Source: Actinoplanes teichomyceticus ATCC 31121
GTDB taxonomy: Bacteria; Actinomycetota; Actinomycetes; Mycobacteriales; Micromonosporaceae
NCBI RefSeq assembly: GCF_003711105.1
Contig: NZ_CP023865.1
Location: 3,683,001 to 3,747,000, forward strand
Length of the DNA stretch: 64,000 bases
Direction: 5' to 3'
Shown here one piece after another: positions 39,831-49,396 of this stretch. Position numbers and translations under genes: made by a program. The stretch's first letter is position 1, and the number at the start of each line of letters is the position of its first letter. A model generated the notes under the pieces. The model was given only the letters and a program-made list of their open reading frames with translations. It was not told where the DNA came from and did not search any database.

Positions 39831-40262
39831 CTCGGTCCTCCACCTGATGCAGGTTACTAGCTATTGCCATGCTGTTGCATCAAGGCCTACCGAGATCCGC
39901 GCAGCCGTTCCACATGCTCGGAAGGGGAGCGAGACGACGAGCCAGGGTGAGCGCGTGCAAGATCTCAGAGCATCCATCCAGTTCACGATCAGGTTTGTTC
40001 CGGAATCAGGTCCACGAACCGGGCTCGTTGCCGGGTCCTTCGTCAGTGCGGGGCTGCGGGTCACCCGGCAAAGGAGTGGGCGGCGGCTCGCGGTGGTACC
40101 GGTGCGGCAGGTGACCGTCAGCGAGCGCGCCTCTCCCCACCGGATGTCGGTCACCGAGGTGGCCGCGACCCGGCCAGGCAGACGGGCCTCCGTCGGCATA
40201 CGCCCCGTCGCCACCACCGATGACCAGAACGCCAGCCGAGAAAGGTTGGACCCGGGCTGATC
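39831..40262. other. Region without recognisable gene
   Basis: Open frames exist on both strands but none shows a known motif or convincing start. It lies between two pseudogenes and is probably also decayed sequence. Confidence 0.4.
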
Positions 40263-40379
40263 GTGAACGTACCTTCCGAGCGACTCCGTCACAAGGACAA
40301 CTGCGCGCGGCTGCAGCGGGTCAAGGCCAGCTTCGACCCGGGTGACATGTGCCGCCACGCCGTGTCCGTCCGCCCGTGA
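40263..40379 (+). pseudogene. C-terminal remnant of an FAD-linked (berberine bridge-type) oxidase
   Basis: NCARLQRVKASFDPGDMCRH then AVSVRP and a stop matches the BBE C-terminal motif (RLr.vKa.yDP.n.FRh...irP). Nothing upstream continues the enzyme, so only about 35 codons survive. Confidence 0.65.
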
Positions 40380-40716
40380 CGAACGGCCGCCGGGATCATC
40401 CGCCGCTCCCGGCCGGGCCGCCGCACAGATCCGCTGCGGCGCCCATCGCGGCCTGCCACGCGCGGGCTGCCCGTCCGGCCGCCACTTCCGGCTCCTGCCA
40501 GCGGGGTAGTCACCAGAGCTTCGTCATGCTCGCCGAGGATGACCCGCCTGGTCTACCGCAGCATTCTCCCGTTCGGGAAGAAATGGCCAGACCTGGCTTC
40601 GGGCCTGTTCCCTGAAGAATGCAGGAAACCGGCATGTCAATAATTGTCCGCGAGCTGCACAGGTGAGAATTCTGCAGTGTCGCAGGGAGAGTCGGAAGGA
40701 CGGAATGTCGGTTCGA

Positions 40717-40728
40717 GAGAGCGCTCTC
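40717..40728. promoter_or_regulatory. LacI-type palindrome (GAGCGCTC core)
   Basis: GAGAGCGCTCTC is a perfect 12-bp palindrome with the same GAGCGCTC core as CebR-type operators. It is 348 bp upstream of the secreted hydrolase start, so the target promoter would lie within the long leader. Confidence 0.45.
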
Positions 40729-41019
40729 GCACGAGGATCATCTTTCGTCCCGGCACGCTCCACTGTCAAGTGGAACCGGTTTGTTGCGCGGCCGTCCAGT
40801 CGCAATCGTGCAGCGTCTGAGCAGGTCAGAGGCGGTCCTTGGGCGCCTTTTGTGTCGTGCTTCACGCCCGCCGGTCGAAGCGCTATTGGAAACTGAAAAT
40901 TCACTACTTCGACATCATGGGCAGAGTCGCTCAGTGGCGCCGACGTGGGCAATCCCACTCTCCTATAGCGTTTCGTCGATACCTCGCTAAGGTCTTCCCG
41001 GATGTGGACACCCGACTGC

Positions 41020-41045
41020 TCGGAAAACCGCGCAGATTTTTCCGA
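41020..41045. promoter_or_regulatory. Inverted repeat just upstream of the hydrolase ribosome-binding site
   Basis: TCGGAAAA and TTTTCCGA arms with a 10-bp spacer, ending 31 bp before the ATG. Could be an operator or an mRNA hairpin. Confidence 0.4.
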
Positions 41046-41075
41046 AAAGGGTGCCCTCAACGAGGGAGGGGCGCG

Positions 41076-43844
41076 ATGAAGACGCGCAAGAAAATAGTGG
41101 TAACGACGCTCACCGTGGGTTTGCTTCTCGGCTTCGCAGGGCCGGTCCACGCGGCGCCACCGCCGGCCGGGCCGGGCGCTGCCGCAGCGCAGCCGGCCGA
41201 CCGGTTGCCGCAGCATTGGACGATCACGGGAAGCCGCGAGCAGCCCACCTTGACCTGGCGGGCGCCGGCGATGGTGCCGATGGGCGACGCCACCGTCGAG
41301 TTCTACGCCGGCGACCGGCTGCTCGGTCAGCCCAGGCAGACCACGGACCTACGCACTTTCCACCTCGACATGCCCCCGCTGGAAGCCGCGGAGCTGTCCA
41401 AGCTCGAGGTCCGCGCCGCGGGACGTCGCATCGACGCCCCCGGCGTCGCGGGGCATTCGCCGGCACCTGCCTCAGCGGCTCTGCGGGCGGCCACGGCGGC
41501 CCCCGCCGCTGCGATCGACCCCGGCGTGCCCGGCCCGTATCGGACCATCACCGGTGAGTACGCACTCGACCCGGTGCCGCTGCCCGGCCTTGCCCGGCCG
41601 GTGGAAATGCAGGCTGTCGTGGTCGCACCAGCCGACACGCCGGTGGCGCGACCGCTGGCACTGTTCCTGCACGGCCGGCACTTCACCTGCTTCGCCGGGG
41701 CCGACCCGCAACGCATCAGCGGGGACTGGCCGTGCCCGCCCACGACCGATCCCGTCCCGAGTCACCGCGGCTATCTGCAAGCGCAGCAGCTGCTGGCATC
41801 GCAGGGCTACATCACCGTGTCGATCTCCGCCAACGGCATCAACGCCCAGGACCTGCTCGCCGACGGCGGCGCCCAGGCGCGTTCGTCGCTGGTACGCCTG
41901 CACCTGGCCCACTGGGCGCAGTGGGCCGGCGCGCAACGCTCTGCGGCCCCGGAGGCGGTACGGGCGGCCCCACCCGCCGACATGTCGAAGGTCCTGCTGG
42001 TGGGGCACTCACGCGGTGGCGAGGGCGTCAACCGGGCGGCCATGGACAGCCTCACCGTGCCGCCGGCAGCGCAGGACGGCTACCGCGGCGAGGTGGGCTG
42101 GACGATCCGCGGCATGGTGCTGGTGGGCCCGACGAACCGCGGGCACAACCCGGTCCCGGACGTACCGTCGGTGACGATCCTGCCGGGCTGCGACGGTGAC
42201 GTAGCCGATCTGCAGGGGCAGATGTACGTCGACGGCACGCGCGGCGTCAGCCGCGGTGCCGCACTGCACGCCGCGCTGTACGTCGTGGGAGCCAACCACA
42301 ACTTCTTCAACACCGAGTGGACTCCGGGTCAGGCCACCGCACCGGCCTTCGACGACTTCGTCAGCCCGGATCGCGGCGTCTGCACACCCGGCCTGGGTGC
42401 TGGCCGGCTGACCGCCACGCAGCAGCAGAACGTCGGCGCGACCTACCTCGCCGCGGCGGCCAGGCTCTTCATCGCCGGCGACGACGGCGTGCGCCCGTTG
42501 CTGGACGGCAGCGCGGTACGTGCCCCGTCGGCCGATCCGGCCCGGGTCCTCAGTCACGCCGTGGGCGCGGCTCGTGAACCGCTCCTGCTTCCGGCGTCGT
42601 CGACGAGGGTCACCGGCGCCCGGCTCTGTGCTCACGTGACCATGGACCTGACGGCGGCATGCCAGAATCGCGGACGCTACGTCAGCCTTTCGCCGCACTT
42701 CGCATCGTTCGCCCCCGGTACGGACCCCGACCGGTACTCGGTCATGATGAACTGGTCGACCGCCGGACAGGCCGTCACGGTGCAACCGGCGACCGCGACC
42801 TCGATCAAGGGCTCCACGTCCCTGGCGATGCGTCTCATCGTGCCGGAAAATTCTATCGGCACCAGCATGGACGTGGCGGTCACCGACACCGCCGGGCACC
42901 GCGCCCGCCTCGGCACGGTCAGCGTGGACGGTCTGCCCAGTTCCGCGTTCATGACTGCCCTGTGGGGCCAGGAGGTCCGGGTGCCGCTGACCGCGGCCCA
43001 CGCTGCGGGCCTCGACCTGGACCACATCGCCACGCTGGAGCTCATCCCGCGTACCCCGACCGGCCAGGCCTTTCTGATCGACGCGTGGGGCTGGCGCGCC
43101 GGCACTCCCGCCGCCCCGCCGGTCAGTCTGCCCCGGGTCGACGTGGGCGACTTGAGCGTCGATGAGGGCGGCTCCGGGACCCGAACGGTCCACGTGCCGG
43201 TTCAGGTGTCCGGCCGTGGCACCGGGACGGTGCGATTGTTCCTGACCGACCCGGACTACAGGACCACCACGACGCTGGCGGACATCACACCGAACACCCG
43301 TGGCATCGAGGTACCGATCACGGTGACCGGCAACAACCGCTACGGCATGGACCGCCGGTACCTGCTGAACATCAAGACCCTCCACGGCGCGGTCATCGGC
43401 GACTACGACGGTGATCTCCTGATCCGTGACGACGACCCGATGCCCAACGTCACCGTGACACCGGCTGCGGCCCGGGTCGCCGAGGGCTCGCACCTGCGTT
43501 GGCAGATCACCCCCGACACGATCCCCGACCGCGCCATCTACGTCGGTCTGTCGGTACAGGCACCCACCACCGGTGCCGAGTTGTCCACCACCGATGTTGA
43601 TCCCACCTGGCTGCGCGACCTGACCGGCCAGGACGCGTCGCCGTCTCGTGCGCTCTCCAGCCTCGATATGCGGTTCTTCCTCCACATCCCACCCGACACG
43701 GCGAGCGTCGAACTGACCCTGCCGACGATCAAGGACGAGCAGGTCGAATCGGAGGAGAAGGTTCAACTCCAGGCGACCGTGATGTCGTCTGACTTCACCA
43801 CGGTGCTCACCGGCCCGGTAGCCACCGGTGCGGTGACTGACTGA
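41076..43844 (+). CDS. Large secreted alpha/beta-hydrolase with C-terminal Calx-beta-like region
   Basis: 922 residues. Signal peptide 1-26 (LLLGFAGPVHAAPP). An N-terminal beta region (about 45-125) precedes an alpha/beta-hydrolase (about 150-450) with LALFLHGRHFTCF (oxyanion side) and nucleophile Ser312 in LLVGHSRGGEG. GANHNFFNTEW is the likely catalytic-His region. A middle beta-rich part (about 470-680) ends in FLIDAWGW. Two C-terminal repeats (about 690-795 and 800-920) resemble Calx-beta domains (VDEGGSGTRTVHVPV, VAEGSHLRWQI). Secreted lipase/esterase-like enzyme, substrate unknown. GAGGGAGGGG precedes the ATG. Confidence 0.82.
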   Translation: MKTRKKIVVTTLTVGLLLGFAGPVHAAPPPAGPGAAAAQPADRLPQHWTITGSREQPTLTWRAPAMVPMGDATVEFYAGDRLLGQPRQTTDLRTFHLDMPPLEAAELSKLEVRAAGRRIDAPGVAGHSPAPASAALRAATAAPAAAIDPGVPGPYRTITGEYALDPVPLPGLARPVEMQAVVVAPADTPVARPLALFLHGRHFTCFAGADPQRISGDWPCPPTTDPVPSHRGYLQAQQLLASQGYITVSISANGINAQDLLADGGAQARSSLVRLHLAHWAQWAGAQRSAAPEAVRAAPPADMSKVLLVGHSRGGEGVNRAAMDSLTVPPAAQDGYRGEVGWTIRGMVLVGPTNRGHNPVPDVPSVTILPGCDGDVADLQGQMYVDGTRGVSRGAALHAALYVVGANHNFFNTEWTPGQATAPAFDDFVSPDRGVCTPGLGAGRLTATQQQNVGATYLAAAARLFIAGDDGVRPLLDGSAVRAPSADPARVLSHAVGAAREPLLLPASSTRVTGARLCAHVTMDLTAACQNRGRYVSLSPHFASFAPGTDPDRYSVMMNWSTAGQAVTVQPATATSIKGSTSLAMRLIVPENSIGTSMDVAVTDTAGHRARLGTVSVDGLPSSAFMTALWGQEVRVPLTAAHAAGLDLDHIATLELIPRTPTGQAFLIDAWGWRAGTPAAPPVSLPRVDVGDLSVDEGGSGTRTVHVPVQVSGRGTGTVRLFLTDPDYRTTTTLADITPNTRGIEVPITVTGNNRYGMDRRYLLNIKTLHGAVIGDYDGDLLIRDDDPMPNVTVTPAAARVAEGSHLRWQITPDTIPDRAIYVGLSVQAPTTGAELSTTDVDPTWLRDLTGQDASPSRALSSLDMRFFLHIPPDTASVELTLPTIKDEQVESEEKVQLQATVMSSDFTTVLTGPVATGAVTD

Positions 43845-43865
43845 CGCACCATCAGCCGGGTGATC

Positions 43866-43899
43866 CGCGGCGCCGGCGACTGACCTCGCCGGCGCCGCG
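43866..43899. terminator. Strong hairpin terminator after the secreted hydrolase
   Basis: Perfect 14-bp arms CGCGGCGCCGGCGA and TCGCCGGCGCCGCG with a 6-nt loop, 21 bp after the stop. Confidence 0.75.
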
Positions 43900-43924
43900 C
43901 CTGGACGGCCCCGCGGTGGGTGGC

Positions 43925-44015
43925 TTCAGCTCCGCGTTCTCACGCCGCAGCCGCGCAAACTCTTCGAGCTCCGCCGTCGTCGCGCTCGGGAGACGGTGTG
44001 ACTCGATTCGTTGAA
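43925..44015 (-). pseudogene. Possible IS3-family OrfA remnant
   Basis: TTAELEEFARLRRENAELK resembles the leucine-zipper segment of IS3-family OrfA (TaereELarLRReNaeLk). The usual continuation is lost and no HTH or OrfB is present. The remainder of the 43,845-44,237 gap shows no gene. Confidence 0.5.
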
Positions 44016-44237
44016 GGGGCGGCTCCGGCTGGCGGTGAGGCGGCCTTCGAAGGGTGGTGCCACCACGAAGTGCCTCGGTACCGAGGGTGTCGAGCGGAAT
44101 CGCGCGTACCACGTGCGGCGATCCTCGGCGGCGCCTCGTGGTCGGATTTCACCTGCGTCGGGTGAGCCGACTTCATCTCGGGGCTCCATAGCGTCGACCG
44201 TGATGCACAACGTGATGCGACGAGGGAGATGACCGTG

Positions 44238-44621
44238 ATGGCGGAACTGGCATTCATCGACAAGGTGGCCGAGCGGACCGGGGTACCCGAGGACACTGCG
44301 AGGCTGCTCACCGAGGGCACCCTGCTCACCCTCGCGGCCCGGATCAGCGGCGGCGAGGGAATGGATCTGGCCGAACACGTACCGGACGAGCTCCGGCCCT
44401 ACCTGATCAAGCCGACCGAGCCGGCCGAGGCGTTTTCCTATGACGAGTTCATGCGCCGGGTCGCCGAACGCGCCGGAGTGGACCGCCCGACCGCCGAGCG
44501 GGGCGTGGCTGCAGTGCTCTCGGCTCTGCACGAGACGGTCGGGCACCAGGAGTTCACGGACGCGATCGCTCAGCTGCCGAGAGAGTTCGGACAGCTGGTG
44601 GCCGCGCCGGCGCGGCGCTGA
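44238..44621 (+). CDS. DUF2267 domain protein
   Basis: 127 residues. FIDKVAERTGVPEDTARLL and YDEFMRRVAERAGVDRPTAE, then LHETVGHQEFTDAIAQLPRE, give the two internally similar halves of DUF2267, a small helical domain of unknown function. ATG 44,238 is chosen because GAGGGAG (44,222-44,228) is well spaced; ATG 44,229 directly abuts it. Confidence 0.85.
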   Translation: MAELAFIDKVAERTGVPEDTARLLTEGTLLTLAARISGGEGMDLAEHVPDELRPYLIKPTEPAEAFSYDEFMRRVAERAGVDRPTAERGVAAVLSALHETVGHQEFTDAIAQLPREFGQLVAAPARR

Positions 44622-44952
44622 ACAGGCTCGTGCGGGGCAGTCGCCCGACGGTCGTCGCCCGACCTGCTCGCCCCGTCCCGGTGCGGCGCGCCCGTTGACC
44701 CCCTGGTTCGCCGGCAGGTAGCCAACGATTCCGGGAGTCGAGCGCCGAGCGTCGTCCGATGCGACGACCCGGCGCTTCCCGCTGTTCGCCTGCCGCCCGC
44801 GGATCGGATCCGCCTCTGACCCTGAGCACCATATCGCCGCGGACTGCGGACCGGACGATGAATGGGTAGTCCTGCCAATCGACAGGCCGGGGCCGGGTTG
44901 GTCGGATTGATGGCGTGCAGAAAGAACAACCACGGCGCGTGCGGGGACCCGC
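44622..44952. other. Intergenic region before the LAL regulator
   Basis: No gene or clear signal seen on either strand. Confidence 0.4.
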
Positions 44953-47589
44953 ATGAGATCCACGGGATCCGTGCCGGCTCCCCGGCCTGCCGCTCCACGG
45001 CATCAGCCGCCGCACCACGTCCCACGGCCGCGGTTGCTCGCTCGTCTGGACGACCCGCGAGCACTCGTCACCGTAGTGTCGTCGCCGGCCGGCTGGGGCA
45101 AGTCCGCGCTGCTGGAGTCCTGGGCCGCCGGCCGGCCCGACCGGGCGGCGTGGGTCGCCGGCGGTGATCGGGACGGGTTCTGGCACCGGGTTCTGTCGGC
45201 GGTCGCCACCACCGGCGTGGATGCGCCGTTCGCCGACGTGACCGCAGCGACGGGTCCGCAGCGCCTGATCGAGGCATTGCAGAGGTCATCCGCCGCGCCC
45301 ACGATCCTGGTCGACGACTGCAACGACACGGCCGAACCCGGCGAACTCGCCGGACTCGCCCAAGCCGCACGGAGCAGCGGCACCGCGACCCGGCTGATCC
45401 TGGCGTGCCGGGGGAGCCCGAACCTCCCGCTGCACCGATGGCGTGTGGAGGGCCGGCTCGCCGAGATCTCCCAGGCGGAGCTGGCCTTCACCGTCGACGA
45501 GACGGCCGACCTCCTCGCCGGGCATGAGCTGATTCTGCCGTGGTTGGCGATCGCCGAGCTGCACGCGCAGACCGAGGGCTGGCCGGCCGGTCTGCGGCTG
45601 ACCGCTGTGGCGCTGCAACACCATGCGGACCCGGCGCAGATCCTCGCCGGATCGGCCGCGATCGATTCTGTCGCGGACTATCTCGCGGCCGAGGTGCTGG
45701 GCGGCCTGGAGCCCGGCGAGCGCTGGGCGCTGGCGGAGATTTCCGTCGCGGAGCGGCTGACGGCGGACTTCGTCAACGCGATGACCGGCCGGGTCGACGG
45801 CGCCGCCCTGCTCGCCGGCCTCGAGCATGGCGGCGCGTTCATCACCCGGTGCGCCGCAACCGAGGACACGTACCGCCTGCATCCGATGCTCGGCCGAACG
45901 CTGTATCGCGAACTCGGCCGCCACGACCGGAACCGGACGGCGCAGGCGCACCGCCGCGCCGCGGACTGGCACGCGGCTCAGGGACCGCCGGCCGACGTGC
46001 TCAGGCATCTACTGGCAGCCGGCGACGGGAAGTCGGCGATCCACGTCGCGGAGCGTCATTGGGCCGAGATAGTGGTCGGCGGCCGGTGCCTCGATCAGCC
46101 CGTCACAACGATCCCGGCCCCAGACGGCGAGCCTCCCCGGCATCTGTGGTTCGCGATGGCGGCGGAGCGCCTGGATGCGGGCGACATCATGGGAACGCGC
46201 CATCTTCTGCGACTGGCGTACGCCGACGAGAAGACCTACGCAGACGGCCAAGGCGCAGAATCGCTGCCGTTCGCGGCCCTGGAGCTGACGGCGGCGCGGC
46301 TGGAAGCGGACCTGGACGGCGGCTGCGCGCTCGCCTCCCAGGTGCTGGCGACGCCGGCATCAGGCGAGGGACCGGCCGCCGGCACCGCGGCAATGCTGCA
46401 TCCGCTCGCGCTGCTCTCGCGCGGCGCCGCGGAGCTGCAACGCGGGGAGCTGCCGGCGGCGGAACGCGACCTGTGCGACGCACTGACGCTGGCGCGACGG
46501 CGCGACATGGAACGCGCCGCGATCAGCGCCGCCAGCCATCTCGCCGCCTGCCACGCCGCCCGCGGGCATCTGCGGCAGGCGGCACGGTGTGCCACGGAGA
46601 CCCTCGACCGCGCCAACCGGCTCCGCCTGGTGCAGCTCGTGGACCTGGGCTGGAGCCGGCTGGCGCTGGCCGAGACGTATTTCGAATGGGACCGGCTCGA
46701 CGACGCCGAGCGTTGCGCAGCCGCCGCCGTGGACGGTTCGCGCGGCGATCGATTGATCCAGCTGTGGGGCACTGTCCTGCAGGCGCGGATCCGGACCGCC
46801 ACCGGCCGGCCAGGCGACGCGCACCGCATGGTGCGGGCAGTCGCGCGCGAGATGGTCACCGCTGATCTGCCGGCAGCGATCCGGTGCGCGCTGGCGCTGG
46901 TGGAGGGGGAACTCCGGCTCGCCTGTGGTGACCTCAACAGAGCGCACGAACTCGTACAGGCATGCCGGGACGTCGGCGCGTTGCCGGTTCCGGCGGCCGT
47001 ACTCGAAGGGTCGGTTCTGCTCGCTGAGGGCCGGCCGGCCCGGGCAGCCACGGCCGTCGAGCCGTACGTGGCGGCGCACGACGAGCTCACCTCCCGGACT
47101 TACCGGGCCTGGGCGGGTCTGGTCAGTGCGCTGGCCGGCCAGCGCCTCGGCCATCCAGCCCAGACGACACGAGGCCTCGAAACCGCCCTGCAGATGGCGG
47201 AGGAGGAGGATCTCCGCCGGGGTTTCGCCGCCGGCGGCCACCGGCTGCGCGCACTCCTCGAGTCGGTGGCGCCGACGATGCCGGTGTTTTCGCAGGTGGC
47301 GGCGACGCTGACGGTGACGCTCGACGCGACGATGCGGGATTCCCCGCCATACGGGAGCCGGAACGGCCCGGACGCCGTCCCCGCCGGATCGGCCGTCCCC
47401 CCGCTCACCGACCGCGAGCTGACCGTGCTGCGTCATCTGCAGGGCAGCCTCTCGCACGCCGAGATCGCCGAGTTGCTCCACATCTCCGTGAACACCGTGA
47501 AGACGCACGTCAAGAACATCTACTCGAAGCTCGGCGCGACCCGGCGCAAGGACGCGATCCGGCGGGGTCACGAGCTCCGGTTTCTGTGA
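44953..47589 (+). CDS. LAL-type (MalT-like) ATP-dependent LuxR regulator
   Basis: 878 residues. Walker A SPAGWGKS (44-51), Walker B-like ILVDDCND (about 115-122), a long TPR-like helical middle (about 400-760) and a C-terminal LuxR HTH (about 808-870: LTDRELTVLRHLQGSLSHAEIA and HISVNTVKTHVKNIYSKLGA, each given in part). Large ATP-binding LuxR proteins sense sugars or other inducers and activate distant or neighbouring operons. No likely target is adjacent. Confidence 0.93.
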   Translation: MRSTGSVPAPRPAAPRHQPPHHVPRPRLLARLDDPRALVTVVSSPAGWGKSALLESWAAGRPDRAAWVAGGDRDGFWHRVLSAVATTGVDAPFADVTAATGPQRLIEALQRSSAAPTILVDDCNDTAEPGELAGLAQAARSSGTATRLILACRGSPNLPLHRWRVEGRLAEISQAELAFTVDETADLLAGHELILPWLAIAELHAQTEGWPAGLRLTAVALQHHADPAQILAGSAAIDSVADYLAAEVLGGLEPGERWALAEISVAERLTADFVNAMTGRVDGAALLAGLEHGGAFITRCAATEDTYRLHPMLGRTLYRELGRHDRNRTAQAHRRAADWHAAQGPPADVLRHLLAAGDGKSAIHVAERHWAEIVVGGRCLDQPVTTIPAPDGEPPRHLWFAMAAERLDAGDIMGTRHLLRLAYADEKTYADGQGAESLPFAALELTAARLEADLDGGCALASQVLATPASGEGPAAGTAAMLHPLALLSRGAAELQRGELPAAERDLCDALTLARRRDMERAAISAASHLAACHAARGHLRQAARCATETLDRANRLRLVQLVDLGWSRLALAETYFEWDRLDDAERCAAAAVDGSRGDRLIQLWGTVLQARIRTATGRPGDAHRMVRAVAREMVTADLPAAIRCALALVEGELRLACGDLNRAHELVQACRDVGALPVPAAVLEGSVLLAEGRPARAATAVEPYVAAHDELTSRTYRAWAGLVSALAGQRLGHPAQTTRGLETALQMAEEEDLRRGFAAGGHRLRALLESVAPTMPVFSQVAATLTVTLDATMRDSPPYGSRNGPDAVPAGSAVPPLTDRELTVLRHLQGSLSHAEIAELLHISVNTVKTHVKNIYSKLGATRRKDAIRRGHELRFL

Positions 47590-47609
47590 CCGTACGCGGA
47601 TCGCCGGTC

Positions 47610-47755
47610 TCATGAGCTCTCTCGGGGCCGCAGTGCGGTAGCGCGCCACGTCGGTCGGGTGCATCGTCATGGGACCCAGGTGTCGGCCGTCTCGTGCGAT
47701 CAGCGGCACGCCGAGCCGCTCCCGGTATCCGGCCGGCCACCAGTGCCCAGCTCAG
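47610..47755 (-). pseudogene. Remnant of a second GAF-LuxR regulator
   Basis: HWWPAGYRERLGVPLIARDG and RHLGPM on the minus strand match HWWPAGFREGLAVPLVAPDG and RPLGVL of the intact GAF-LuxR protein encoded just upstream (47,948-49,015). Only about 45 codons remain and no HTH follows. It is the scar of a tandem duplication or of a lost paralogue. The rest of the 47,590-47,947 gap shows no gene. Confidence 0.75.
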
Positions 47756-47947
47756 GAGGGTATCTCCGCGGCCGGGACCGGGACGTCGCGCCGGCACGGC
47801 GGACGGTTGCCCCTGAACACCCCGAACGCCTCGACCCGCTGATGGAACCCGCTGGACTCGGGTGAGGCGCGGTTCGCCGGGTCAGGCGGGTCGCCCGCTG
47901 CCTCCCCATCGTGAACCGGCCCGGCATGTCCAACCGATCACCGGGGA

Positions 47948-49015
47948 TCACCGGCCGGCGCTGACCGTCACCGCACGCGACGTGCCAGTCCGCACATCGA
48001 TGAGCCGGTACGGAATGTACAGGCCACGGCGCATCGCCAGCATCGCGGCGGCGGTACGCGTAGATGCGCCCAGCTTCGTCCTGATGTGTTCGAGGTGAGC
48101 CGCGGCGGTCCGCGCGGTGATGAACAAGCGGGCGGCGATGCCTTGGTTGGCGTGCCCTTCGATCACCAGGCCGAGAACGACCAGTTCCCGGAGCGTCAGA
48201 GCGCAGAGGTCATCAGCGGGCGAGATCACCACGAGCCCTACGAGGTCGTCCGACGTGCCCGGCGGACAGGCGAGGCCGGTGACCCGGACGTAGCGTTCCC
48301 GGCCGTCGTCCGCCCGGACCGGGCAGAGGAACGCCGTGTATCGGACCCGGTCGGTCAAACCGTCGACCGCTGTGGGCACGACGTCGGGACATCGGGTGAG
48401 CACGGGATCGGTCGCCATCCCGGGCAGCGGGGTGACGGCGCCTCGGCAGTCGACGACGACGGCGGCGGTCGCGCCGTGGATCAACCGCGCCAGCCCGGCC
48501 AACGAGTTCATCGGGTCCAGAGCGGCGGTGACCGTGTGCGCGATCGCACCCACCGCGTCCCGGGCCTCGGCGGTCGGCTGGCTGGCCGTGTCCGTGTGCA
48601 GCCCGAGTACGCCCAGGGGGCGGCCGTCCGGAGCGACGAGCGGGACGGCCAGGCCTTCGCGGAATCCAGCCGGCCACCAGTGTTCGGACCAGCACGGCAG
48701 CTCTACGGTGCGCGGCGGAGCGTCCTGCAGGCGCAAGGGCCGGCGTCGCTGCAGCAGGCCCACCTTCTTCCGCAGCTCCGTCAGCTCCTCCGATTCCATG
48801 TACGCACGGCTCACCCGATCGTGGCCGACGGATGTGACCGTGGTGTAGCGGCGCTGATCCCCGTCGAGCGTGCCGAGCCACCCGGCTGCGAACGGAACGA
48901 GCCGTTTCATCGGACCCCACATGAATGCCAGGTCCTCTGCCGGATCGGCGCTGGCCAATGTCACCCGGTTGATCTCCGCCGCGAGCTCCAACGCCACCGC
49001 CAGCAACTCGGTCAC
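47948..49015 (-). CDS. GAF-domain LuxR-family regulator
   Basis: 355 residues from GTG, 9 bp after AGGAGG. A GAF-like sensor domain (about 15-190; HWWPAGFREGLAVPLVAPDG), a second sensor region (about 190-285) and a C-terminal LuxR HTH (about 288-345: LTLRELVVLGLVIEGHANQG, then TARTAAAHLEHIRTKLGAST). No receiver domain, so it should act by ligand binding. Convergent with the LAL regulator, with a decayed relative between them. Confidence 0.88.
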   Translation of the reverse strand: MTELLAVALELAAEINRVTLASADPAEDLAFMWGPMKRLVPFAAGWLGTLDGDQRRYTTVTSVGHDRVSRAYMESEELTELRKKVGLLQRRRPLRLQDAPPRTVELPCWSEHWWPAGFREGLAVPLVAPDGRPLGVLGLHTDTASQPTAEARDAVGAIAHTVTAALDPMNSLAGLARLIHGATAAVVVDCRGAVTPLPGMATDPVLTRCPDVVPTAVDGLTDRVRYTAFLCPVRADDGRERYVRVTGLACPPGTSDDLVGLVVISPADDLCALTLRELVVLGLVIEGHANQGIAARLFITARTAAAHLEHIRTKLGASTRTAAAMLAMRRGLYIPYRLIDVRTGTSRAVTVSAGR

Positions 49016-49396
49016 GGCGCTCGCCTCCTCACGCCGGGACGGGTGCGCCGAAAAAGGCGTACCCCTCCATGACAGCGGCCAACCGTCGCAGCCGAAGCCG
49101 ATTGGTAGATCTGCCGATCGGCATCCGTCGGACTGTTGGAAGGAGGGGAACGGATGCCCGTTCTGCTCCGAGCCGACCGTCATTCCTGCGCCAGCGATAG
49201 CCGGCCCGCGCCGAGGCCATCCTCAACCCGGAAAACGCCGTCTTCCCGTCCGGGTCACCTCGCCGCGACGTGAGCGTGCGGCCGTGGGGCCACGCCGCCT
49301 CGAAGGGTCACGCCGGGCCGGCGTCCACCTGCGCGATCGCTTCGTCGACCCGAGCTGCGAGATCGACGCCGGGTGGGAAGGCTGGGCTTCCGGGTC
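49016..49396. other. Intergenic region between GAF-LuxR and metallophosphoesterase genes
   Basis: No convincing gene. A short minus-strand frame ending at 49,308 (PPGVDLAARVDEAIAQVDAG) looks like a protein C-terminus but has no start of its own and runs out of the preceding gene in another frame. Confidence 0.35.

Larger units (their letters stand above)
40380..41075. other. Long leader/intergenic region upstream of the large secreted hydrolase
   Basis: No gene recognised. It is less GC-rich than average, especially 40,600-41,050. It contains a LacI-type palindrome at 40,717-40,728 and an inverted repeat at 41,020-41,045, listed separately. Confidence 0.45.

Noticed and set aside
39861..40358. 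Minus-strand hypothetical gene of 165 codons
   Set aside because: No motif, no ribosome-binding site, and it overlaps the plus-strand oxidase remnant.
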